Part shown: positions 1-5,606 of the stretch, in pieces
Layout: the number at the start of each line of letters is the position of its first letter
How positions within the stretch are numbered: the first letter of the stretch is position 1
IMG/VR virus record: IMGVR_UViG_3300037549_000043
Span: 1 to 27,379 of that record
From: a virus
DNA length: 27,379 nucleotides
Reading direction: 5' to 3' (one strand)
Made by a program: the position numbers and the translations under genes
The notes under the pieces: model-generated
What the model was told of the DNA's origin: nothing
Databases searched by the model: none
The model's input: the letters and a program-made list of their open reading frames with translations, nothing else

Positions 1-201
1 CAAAGCGTCACGCGCTTGCTGCTCTGCAATTTCGCTGACGGTCGGTTCATCGGCTGGCAGGTGCGCTACTTCTTCGGCCAATTCTTCCGGCGGCAATGGG
101 CGCGGCTTAGTATATTCTTCGGGAATTGGCGCCAAAGGTGCATCAACCTTTCCAGCGAATTTGTCCATGCCAGCTTTAATCTTATCTTCCAAGTCAACCA
201 T
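1..201 (-). CDS. Hypothetical protein, N-terminal part, cut by window edge
   Basis: Leftward gene starting at ATG 201-199, with an AAAGGA ribosome-binding site a few bases upstream. It stays open to the window edge, giving 67 residues. The visible part begins MVDLEDKIKAGMDKF and is acidic and rich in Pro and Glu (PRPLPPEELAEEVAHLPADE). It has no membrane segment. I do not recognise the family. It is the last visible member of the leftward operon, and its first 136 bases overlap the end of the preceding gene in another frame. The strong ribosome-binding site and protein-like composition favour this frame over the overlapping one. Confidence 0.6.
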   Translation of the reverse strand, partial: MVDLEDKIKAGMDKFAGKVDAPLAPIPEEYTKPRPLPPEELAEEVAHLPADEPTVSEIAEQQARDAL

Positions 202-320
202 CGTGTGTCCTTTATGGGTATGTGGGTTATAGTGCCGTCGTCGTGTTGCAGGTAACAGCCGGTGCCGTAGATAAGCATATCCATTTGGTACTTGCGGATT
301 TCTTCGTCGTTGTCAGTCAT
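66..320 (-). CDS. Small hypothetical protein with long out-of-phase overlap
   Basis: Leftward gene of 84 residues. Its ATG (320-318) overlaps the TGA of the lipoprotein gene, the usual coupling in this operon. The first 40 residues look like real protein (start MTDNDEEIRKYQMDM, then a YLQHDDGTITHIPI segment). The remainder, from residue 41, overlaps the next gene by 136 bases and reads like a shadow of it (Trp-, Arg- and Lys-rich). Either this is a true long overlap, or the real product is shorter through a frameshift or a one-base sequence error joining it to the next frame. Function unknown. Confidence 0.5.
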   Translation of the reverse strand: MTDNDEEIRKYQMDMLIYGTGCYLQHDDGTITHIPIKDTRWLTWKIRLKLAWTNSLERLMHLWRQFPKNILSRAHCRRKNWPKK

Positions 321-613
321 TGAACCGTGTAGCCCTTTGACTTCATGCACTTGTCGATATAGGCGTGCTGACCTTGAAAGCTGGAAAGCTGTTCGCTCTC
401 GGCAACCTCGGCGTCGCTGTAATGCCCGTAACCGTAAAGCATCCCGGCGAGGCCGAAGCCGTTTTGCAGGCGATGCTGAATATCTTCCATCTGCGTTGTG
501 CAGGCGTGAAGATCGTCGGCATAGTGTGGCTTGGCCTGCTGGGCTGCCGGTACGTCTGGCTGGTAGCTGGCACATCCGGCCAGTAACAGCGTTATCAATA
601 CGATGCGCTTCAT
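317..613 (-). CDS. Small outer-membrane-type lipoprotein
   Basis: A 98-residue protein with a clear lipoprotein signal: Lys-Arg at positions 2-3, a hydrophobic stretch (IVLITLL) and the lipobox L11-A12-G13-C14. Ala at +2 predicts sorting to the outer membrane in a Gram-negative host. The mature part is soluble, with Cys38 and Cys88 that could pair, and it ends with a YIDKCMKSKGY motif common in small bacterial lipoproteins. The start has a GGAGG ribosome-binding site at ideal spacing and overlaps the upstream stop (ATGA). It is not the o-spanin, which is found in the lysis region. Small phage lipoproteins often block superinfection, but nothing in the sequence proves that here. Confidence 0.8.
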   Translation of the reverse strand: MKRIVLITLLLAGCASYQPDVPAAQQAKPHYADDLHACTTQMEDIQHRLQNGFGLAGMLYGYGHYSDAEVAESEQLSSFQGQHAYIDKCMKSKGYTVQ

Positions 614-1026
614 GGTGCTTCCTCCGCTGGTGGTGAGACAAAAGCTTCCAACGCCTCTGCGTATGCCTTGTCGGCTACGTTCGACGCCTTCATGGCTAGA
701 TGCTGCTTGATATCAAGTTCGACGCGTTCAGGAAGCTTTAACGGGTCGCGGTTCGTGTGGACATAATTCATCCACGTGCTGTGCGCGCGCTCTTTGGCGT
801 CCAGTAAGTCGCACAGCCTCACGTGGTCTTGATCCACGGCTGTAAAGGTTTCGGTCGTGATATCCACCTGTAGGGTTCTAGGTTCGGCCATTGTCTTTTT
901 CCTTTCGATACGCGGGGTGCGCGCAGTTGGGTTATTTAAGCAAAAAGCCTCGTATGCTGGCATTCCGTAATCTTTGTAGAGTTGCCGCGCCATTTCCTTG
1001 ACGATGCAATTTCTGTCGAATGCCAT
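610..1026 (-). CDS. Hypothetical protein with a possible internal start
   Basis: Leftward gene of 138 residues from ATG 1026-1024, one base after the upstream stop. A second in-frame ATG at 891-889 has a better ribosome-binding site (GAAAGGA) and would give a 93-residue product starting MAEPRTLQVDITTE. The C-terminal part is helical and charged: an acidic segment around DQDHVRLCDLLDAKER, then KLPERVELDIKQHL, then an Ala-rich end. The N-terminal extension (MAFDRNCIVKEMARQLYKDYG) also looks protein-like, and a 135-base noncoding gap would be odd in an operon this tight, so I chose the longer form. Both forms may be made. Family not recognised. Confidence 0.6.
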   Translation of the reverse strand: MAFDRNCIVKEMARQLYKDYGMPAYEAFCLNNPTARTPRIERKKTMAEPRTLQVDITTETFTAVDQDHVRLCDLLDAKERAHSTWMNYVHTNRDPLKLPERVELDIKQHLAMKASNVADKAYAEALEAFVSPPAEEAP

Positions 1027-1027
1027 A

Positions 1028-1273
1028 TCAGCCGTACTTCCGTTCGTAATAACGATCCATAGCGCCGTCCTCGTCGAAGTCGTCGGCCTGCGCTTCGTCA
1101 AGGGATTCGATAATCGCCGCGTTTTCTTCCTCGGTCAGTTTGATAAGCTGATGAGGTGCGTCGATCTCGAACCCTTCAAATTCGCCACGATAGTATTTGC
1201 CCGTGACTTCGAGTTCGATAACCGTTTCGTCGTCGTCACGGTAAATTGTGTGGGTGATGCTGATGCTGTTCAT
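1028..1273 (-). CDS. Small acidic hypothetical protein
   Basis: An 81-residue, strongly acidic protein. The N-terminal half looks like a short beta-sheet domain (ISITHTIYRDDDETVIELEVTG). The C-terminal half is an acidic helix (LTEEENAAIIESLDEAQADD) ending in a basic YYERKYG tail. The start overlaps the stop of the upstream gene (ATGA), so translation is probably coupled; its own ribosome-binding site is weak. Very acidic small phage proteins sometimes bind host factors or mimic DNA, but I see no specific signature and assign no function. Confidence 0.7.
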   Translation of the reverse strand: MNSISITHTIYRDDDETVIELEVTGKYYRGEFEGFEIDAPHQLIKLTEEENAAIIESLDEAQADDFDEDGAMDRYYERKYG

Positions 1274-1533
1274 GCTGCACCGTTGCCTGTATCGACATAC
1301 TGCCAGCCTTGGGCATAGCCCTGACGGCGCAGACGAAGCGCCAAAGCTTTCTGCACGCGCTGTTCAACCTTCACGGCTTCGCGCTCTGCATCGCCGTAAC
1401 TGTCGAAGAGGAAGCCTGACACCACATGTTCATAGAAAACGCCCTGTGGGTCGTAATGCCCGATCTCGTAATAGAATTTCGGGGCTTCGAGCGATACGCG
1501 TACCCGGTGGGTGAGTTGTTGGATCATAAGCAT
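1270..1533 (-). CDS. Small hypothetical protein, first gene of leftward operon
   Basis: An 87-residue protein. The start at 1533-1531 has AAAGGAG about 9 bases upstream; a second in-frame ATG two codons later lacks that spacing. Residues 8-50 look beta-rich (RVRVSLEAPKFYYEIGHYD). A charged helix follows (GDAEREAVKVEQRVQKALALRLR), then a short Trp/Tyr tail. It is transcribed from the leftward promoter at 1566-1595 and so is the first product of this early-type operon. Family not recognised; no membrane segment or signal peptide. Confidence 0.7.
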   Translation of the reverse strand: MLMIQQLTHRVRVSLEAPKFYYEIGHYDPQGVFYEHVVSGFLFDSYGDAEREAVKVEQRVQKALALRLRRQGYAQGWQYVDTGNGAA

Positions 1534-1565
1534 TTTGGACTGCTCCTTTGCTGGTTGGTTGCATG

Positions 1566-1595
1566 ATTATAGACATGTCTAGGATAGACAGTCAA
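1566..1595 (-). promoter_or_regulatory. Leftward sigma70-type promoter
   Basis: Read on the minus strand: TTGACT (-35, complement of 1590-1595), an 18-base spacer, then a perfect TATAAT (-10, complement of 1566-1571). It faces the leftward operon, whose first ATG lies about 33 bases past the -10 box. Two TAGACA half-sites lie in the spacer or touch the -10, so a repressor there would block it. Confidence 0.65.
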
Positions 1596-1637
1596 GCACA
1601 ATTTTAGACACCTAGATATAAGGGGTCGATGTGTCTA
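1570..1637. promoter_or_regulatory. Cluster of five TAGACA half-sites (putative operators)
   Basis: TAGACA occurs at 1570-1575, 1585-1590 and 1605-1610, and its complement TGTCTA at 1576-1581 and 1632-1637. The first two form the perfect 12-base palindrome TAGACATGTCTA (1570-1581). The second and third form an inverted repeat with a 3-base spacer. The array spans the divergent gap; its outer members overlap the leftward -10 and the rightward -10. This is the layout of operators for a dimeric regulator controlling both operons. The regulator is not in the window. Confidence 0.55.
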
Positions 1638-1641
1638 TAAT
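1613..1641 (+). promoter_or_regulatory. Rightward late promoter candidate
   Basis: A perfect TATAAT -10 box lies at 1636-1641, six bases before the TerS ATG. At 17-base spacing the -35 position reads TAGATA, a poor match to TTGACA, so the promoter is either weak or helped by an activator. The -10 overlaps a TGTCTA half-site. Transcription would be expected to start at or next to the TerS ATG. Confidence 0.45.
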
Positions 1642-1647
1642 GCACCT

Positions 1648-2202
1648 ATGCCAGATATCACTGATATGGTCACAGCGGGGGAACTGACAGACAAGGAACT
1701 TCGGTTCATTGATGAGTATCTCATTGATTGTAATGGAAGTCGGGCCGCAACTGCCGCAGGATATGAAGGGCCTCACATACGCAGCCACGCGTCGAAACTT
1801 CTACAAAACCCAACAATTTCGCGCGTACTCGCGTTAAAGCGCAAACAGCTTTCTGACGAACGCCACATAACGGCAGGCGTGATTATTGACAATCTCATGG
1901 AAACATACAGCCGTGCGATGCAACAGGAACCCGTGCTTGAGTTTGACCCGGAGGAAAAGGCTATGGTGCCTTCTGGCGAATGGCAGTTTGACGGCAAGAC
2001 CGCGACGCGCTCAATGGAACTTGTCGCTAAGATGTTGGGATATATTGATAGTAAGACAAAGCCCGGCGAAGGCACGGGCAACGGTTTCACCCTGAACATC
2101 ATCACACGGGCGGCGCAGCTTGAAATGAAACAGGCTGGAATTACGATTGACCAACGCGGGGCATTTGTTCCACGTGAAACAATAGGTGAACATCGTGAGT
2201 AA
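1648..2202 (+). CDS. Terminase small subunit (Terminase_2-like)
   Basis: A 184-residue protein. It recognises phage DNA and feeds it to the large terminase during packaging. The N-terminal region (LTDKELRFIDEYLIDCNGSR, then AATAAGY and HASKLLQNPTISRVL, about residues 12-65) matches the Terminase_2 helix-turn-helix pattern, in which an Ala/Gly turn is followed by a tandem helix ending in 'L...P.i...l'. A helical middle part probably mediates ring assembly. A flexible C-terminus follows; its last 8 bases overlap the TerL start. No ribosome-binding site precedes the ATG, and a TATAAT lies six bases upstream, so the message may be leaderless. Confidence 0.85.
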   Translation: MPDITDMVTAGELTDKELRFIDEYLIDCNGSRAATAAGYEGPHIRSHASKLLQNPTISRVLALKRKQLSDERHITAGVIIDNLMETYSRAMQQEPVLEFDPEEKAMVPSGEWQFDGKTATRSMELVAKMLGYIDSKTKPGEGTGNGFTLNIITRAAQLEMKQAGITIDQRGAFVPRETIGEHRE

Positions 2203-3808
2203 TTTCAGCAAGTTATGCGTCAATTACCGCACCAGTGGCGACGTATCGGAAGCATTCTTGCAATCTGATGCGTTCATCCGTGGCATTCGTGGCCCGGTTG
2301 GTGGCGGCAAGACGGTCGTCAACGTTATCGACATGCTCAAGACAGCATCGCTTCAACATCCCGGCCCCGACAAGGTGCGCCGGTATCGCGCCGCGATTAT
2401 CCGCAACACCTACGGGGAATTGAAAACTACCAGCATCAAGACGTTTCACGATTGGGTGCCAGAGGATTACGGCAAGTTTCGGCAGGATGTTCCGATCACG
2501 CACCACATCTTCGACGCGCTGGACGACGGCACGTTCATTGACGCTGAATTCATATTCCTTGCTCTTGACCAGCCAAAGCACGTTAAGAAGCTGTTATCAT
2601 TGGAACTTACACAGGCTTTCATCAACGAAGCCCGCGAAATCCCCAAGGCTGTGCTTGACCATCTGACGATGCGCGTCGGGCGTTACCCGCGCAAAGAGAT
2701 TGGCGGCGCGGTGCGGGCTGGCATCATCATGGATACCAACAGCCCTGACGTAGATCACTGGTGGGCGCTGATGCAGGATCACGCCACGCCTGAAACGCTG
2801 GAAGATAACCGGCGCCTTGAAGGCCAGTTGCGGCAGATGGGTGCCTTGCGTGCCAATCAGCCATTGGTGCAGATGTTCACCCAGCCGCCTGCCGAATTCA
2901 AAGACGGCACGCCAAACGATCAGGCCGAGAACCTAGAAAACCTGCCGGTTGGCTATTACGTCCTTGGCAAGGTTGGCAAAACCCTCGATTGGATCAAGGT
3001 TTATATCCAAAACGAATATGGGTTCGTAATGGATGGTAAGGCGATTTATGAGGGATACCGCGATAACCTGCACTGCGTCGCCAAGATGTATAACCCGAAC
3101 TGGCCGCTGTTCATCGGCATGGACTTTGGGCTGACGCCCGCCGCTGTGTTTGGACAACGGACGCCATTCGGGCAGGTGCGCGCACTATCCGAAATAGTCG
3201 CAACCCGGCTTGGTGCAAAGAATTTCGCCCGTGAAATCAAGGTTCACTTGGCCGAACGTTATCCCGGCGTGACACTCGAAACCTACAATCCTATGATGGG
3301 AGCGACGATCAGCGCAGGCATTGGCGGCATCTTTGGTGATCCTGCCGGTGAGGCTGGCGCACAGACAGACGAAACCACCGTGTTTCAGATGCTTGCCAGT
3401 GAAGGCGTCAAGGCAACGCCAGCGCCTACCAATGACTTTGCAATCCGTGTTGAATCCGTCGTGACGCCGCTTAATCGTTTGATCGACGGCGAACCCGGTT
3501 TAATAATTCATCCCGACTGCAAGGTGTTGCGCAAGGCTTGCCAAGGCGGATATCACTATCGGCGCATTCAAATCAGTGGGGAAACGCGCTATGACACCAA
3601 GCCAAACAAGAATGAATTCTCACACGTTGCCGAAGGTTTACAGTACATGTGTTGCGGCATGGGTGAAGGCAAGGCGGCGGTCAAAGCCGCAATGTCCTTG
3701 CAGACGCAGAACCGACCGGCTTATGCCAACGCTTCCGGCGAGTATCCCGGCCCGCAAAACCCCACACCATATCGTGCGCCTCGTCCTACGTTCGCCACAA
3801 GGGATTGA
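2195..3808 (+). CDS. Terminase large subunit (packaging ATPase/nuclease)
   Basis: The motor that pumps DNA into the prohead and cuts it. I chose GTG 2195 (537 residues) because AGGTGA lies at good spacing; GTG 2186 would add three residues. The Walker A motif GPVGGGKT is at residues 33-40. A Walker B-like TQAFINEARE segment at about 138-147 carries the likely catalytic Glu145. The RNase H-like nuclease domain begins around LFIGMDFGLTP, with Asp310 as the expected first metal ligand. Length fits the 450-650-residue family norm. The Pro-rich tail (about residues 500-537) looks disordered. It overlaps TerS by 8 bases. The exact terminase subtype, and so the packaging strategy, cannot be told from the sequence. 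Confidence 0.9.
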   Translation: MSNFSKLCVNYRTSGDVSEAFLQSDAFIRGIRGPVGGGKTVVNVIDMLKTASLQHPGPDKVRRYRAAIIRNTYGELKTTSIKTFHDWVPEDYGKFRQDVPITHHIFDALDDGTFIDAEFIFLALDQPKHVKKLLSLELTQAFINEAREIPKAVLDHLTMRVGRYPRKEIGGAVRAGIIMDTNSPDVDHWWALMQDHATPETLEDNRRLEGQLRQMGALRANQPLVQMFTQPPAEFKDGTPNDQAENLENLPVGYYVLGKVGKTLDWIKVYIQNEYGFVMDGKAIYEGYRDNLHCVAKMYNPNWPLFIGMDFGLTPAAVFGQRTPFGQVRALSEIVATRLGAKNFAREIKVHLAERYPGVTLETYNPMMGATISAGIGGIFGDPAGEAGAQTDETTVFQMLASEGVKATPAPTNDFAIRVESVVTPLNRLIDGEPGLIIHPDCKVLRKACQGGYHYRRIQISGETRYDTKPNKNEFSHVAEGLQYMCCGMGEGKAAVKAAMSLQTQNRPAYANASGEYPGPQNPTPYRAPRPTFATRD

Positions 3809-3815
3809 TTACGTT

Positions 3816-3851
3816 GTTGCGAAATTTATAAATTAACAATACCTTCGGGCG
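3816..3851 (+). promoter_or_regulatory. Shared intergenic element, copy 1
   Basis: The 68-base gap after TerL contains GTTGCGAAATT (3816-3826), TTAAC (3833-3837) and CTTCGGGCG (3843-3851). The same three blocks in the same order occur in the gap before the fiber gene at 21296-21341. The direct repeat AATACCTT is also here (3838-3845 and 3854-3861). It could be a weak phage late promoter or an RNA element; no good -10 box is obvious. Confidence 0.3.
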
Positions 3852-3876
3852 AAATACCTTACGGTGAGGCGCGCCC

Positions 3877-4338
3877 GTGTCAGTATCCATCCGTCAATGC
3901 TCTGTTGCTGAATTGGAAGCGGCCCCGAACTTCGCGGCGCTGCTGGATGAGTACGCGCAGGAATCCGCCATTGATGGCCTACCACCACCCAAAGCCAAGA
4001 TTGAAACCTACCGGGCGTTGAACAAAGCCGGTGCGTTAACCGTCATTGCAGCGTTCTATGACTTCGATTATGTGGCTGGTTTCATCACGGTTTTGGTGCA
4101 TGACCTGCTGAAATACTCAGAACAGGGCGCAACCTGCGAGGCTTTCTTCGTCGCCAAGGACAAGCGCAAGACCGGCGCAGGGTTCAAACTCAAGGCCGAA
4201 GCCCGACAATTCGCACGCGACAAAGGCGTCGCTGGTTTGTTCTACAGCGCAAAGCCCGGCTCAAGTCTCGATCTGATGCTTTCCATGACGCATGAATGCG
4301 AACACACCAACAATGTTTATTTCGAGGCTTTGCGATGA
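3877..4338 (+). CDS. GNAT-like N-acetyltransferase protein
   Basis: A 153-residue protein from a GTG start. The fold order fits GNAT: an N-terminal helix pair (residues 10-55), strands TVIAAFYDFDYVAGFITVLVH (55-75), a further strand CEAFFVAKDKR (87-97), then KTGAGFKLKAEARQFARDKG (98-117), which matches the acetyl-CoA pyrophosphate-binding loop and helix (motif A, R/K-x-x-G-x-G/A). A final strand VYFEAL closes the domain. GNAT-like proteins at this spot, between terminase and portal, are seen in several podophages; their substrate is unknown. It overlaps the next gene by ATGA, so the two are probably made together. Confidence 0.7.
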   Translation: MSVSIRQCSVAELEAAPNFAALLDEYAQESAIDGLPPPKAKIETYRALNKAGALTVIAAFYDFDYVAGFITVLVHDLLKYSEQGATCEAFFVAKDKRKTGAGFKLKAEARQFARDKGVAGLFYSAKPGSSLDLMLSMTHECEHTNNVYFEALR

Positions 4339-4778
4339 ACGAAGGCGTTCCACAAAATTATAAGATGAAGGTTACGTGCCACGGCATGACGCCGGAGGAA
4401 CTCGCTATCAGTCAGGCAATCGAAGATGAAGCCAAGACGCGCCCACAAGTGAAGCTGGAAACCCAGCACGATCTGCACGCAGGCATGTATGCCCGAACGA
4501 TTTGCATTCCACACGGTCACACGATCACGGGCGCGCTGATTAAAATCCCCACGCTGCTTGTCATGGTCGGTTGTGGCAAGGTGTTTTTAGGTGACGAAGT
4601 TGTCGAACTCAAAGGTTATGCCGTACTCCCAGCAGAAGCGAACCGCAAACAGGTGTTTGAGGCAATCACGGACGTTTACTTAACGATGATATTCCCCACA
4701 GAAGCGACGACCGTTGCCGAATGTGAGAAGGAATTCACCGATCAGTGGGCTGAACTTCTATCTAATCGGGGGGAATAA
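4335..4778 (+). CDS. Cupin-like (RmlC fold) hypothetical protein
   Basis: A 147-residue protein from ATG 4335, which overlaps the GNAT stop. The segment from about residue 55 to 125 has the strand spacing of a double-stranded beta-helix: IPHGHTITGALIKIP, VMVGCGKVFLGDEVVELKGY, VLPAEANRKQVFEA, DVYLTMIFPT. His56 and His58 could be metal ligands, but the full His-His-Glu-His cupin set is not evident, so it may be structural rather than enzymatic. The N-terminal 50 residues are helical and charged. The tight coupling with the GNAT-like gene suggests a joint role. Function is not known. Confidence 0.55.
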   Translation: MNEGVPQNYKMKVTCHGMTPEELAISQAIEDEAKTRPQVKLETQHDLHAGMYARTICIPHGHTITGALIKIPTLLVMVGCGKVFLGDEVVELKGYAVLPAEANRKQVFEAITDVYLTMIFPTEATTVAECEKEFTDQWAELLSNRGE

Positions 4779-5605
4779 TGTCAGGTGCCATTACGGCGGT
4801 TGCCGCCACAATCACAACATTGGCAGTCTCGGCAGGCGTAGGCGCTGCAACGGCTGGCATTATCGGAACAATTGCAACCGGCGCGCTCGTAGGGGCTGGC
4901 GTCGGTACGGTTTCAAGCGCAATCACTGGCGGCAATCTCGGTAAGGGTGCGTTGTTTGGTGCTATTGGCGGCGCAGTCACGGGTGGTGCTGGCGCGGCAA
5001 TCGGCAGTGGTGCTGGCGCTGGCGCAGGTGCGGCAGGGGATGCAGCGGCAGGATCAGCCGACGCGGGCGCAACAGCAGGTACGGCAGCAGGTGGTACAGC
5101 AGATGCAGCAGCATCTTCCGCGCCAAGCGTCGGTGCAGCAGCGGGTGGTTCGGACGGTTCTGTCCTTGGTGCCACAGGTGCAGCAGCCGGTGATGGTTCA
5201 GCAGTTCCAGCCGGATTGACTTCTGGCGCAGGTGATGCAGCGGTTTCGGGTGCCACCACGACGGCAGCCCCGACAGCAGCAGGTGCAGGTGCAGGCGCAC
5301 CAGCCGGTGCAGCAGGCGGTACATTCTCCAAGATCGCAGCCTTTGCACCATTGTTGCAGGCTGGTATCGGTGCCTTGACGGCAAGCGGTGCCGTTAATCC
5401 GCAGCCAACTGTCCCGACGGCGCCTTCAACGACTGTGAACTTGCAGGATCAAACGCCTAGTTTCAGCGATGCACGTTCGGCTGCCCGTCAACAGGCTGCG
5501 AATTCCAATCAGCGCGGCGCGTTGGCGAACATCCTTTCGCCGGTCGGAAGTGGCAACACGCTGGGAACGTCCAACACAAGCTTACGCACAATGTTAGGCG
5601 GCTAA
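4778..5605 (+). CDS. Ala/Gly-rich small virion protein candidate
   Basis: A 275-residue protein from ATG 4778, with a GGGGGA ribosome-binding site and one-base overlap with the upstream stop. Residues 1-90 are Gly/Ala-rich and hydrophobic, with glycine-zipper-like spacing (IIGTIATGALVGAGVG, ALFGAIGGAVTGG). Residues 90-200 are a low-complexity Ala/Gly/Ser stretch. The C-terminus is ordered: SARQQ-type helix, then SNQRGALANILSPVGSGN and a final RTMLGG. A C-terminal 'R..T.L....G.......TLLG' ending recurs in small proteins next to podophage portals, as I recall, so this is probably a virion or assembly protein. The zipper region could insert into a membrane during ejection. Confidence 0.65.
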   Translation: MSGAITAVAATITTLAVSAGVGAATAGIIGTIATGALVGAGVGTVSSAITGGNLGKGALFGAIGGAVTGGAGAAIGSGAGAGAGAAGDAAAGSADAGATAGTAAGGTADAAASSAPSVGAAAGGSDGSVLGATGAAAGDGSAVPAGLTSGAGDAAVSGATTTAAPTAAGAGAGAPAGAAGGTFSKIAAFAPLLQAGIGALTASGAVNPQPTVPTAPSTTVNLQDQTPSFSDARSAARQQAANSNQRGALANILSPVGSGNTLGTSNTSLRTMLGG

Positions 5606-5606
5606 A

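Noticed and set aside
66-641. 191-residue leftward protein starting at 641
   Set aside because: Its first half is a shadow of the lipoprotein gene (Arg/His/Ser-rich). Only the part from ATG 320 is plausible and is annotated as such.
1570-1590. LexA/SOS box
   Set aside because: The palindrome TAGACATGTCTA does not fit the enterobacterial CTG-N10-CAG, alphaproteobacterial GTTC-N7-GTTC or Gram-positive GAAC-N4-GTTC patterns.
3853-3876. CRISPR-like or iteron array suggested by repeated AATACCTT
   Set aside because: There are only two copies of eight bases, 8 bases apart, with no further repeats. Too little for an array or an origin.
4762-5331. Long Pro/Ala-rich minus-strand reading frame
   Set aside because: It is the antisense of the Ala/Gly-rich gene. 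GC-rich Ala/Gly codons read backwards give Pro/Ala without stops. There is no ribosome-binding site, and the plus-strand gene is coupled to both neighbours.
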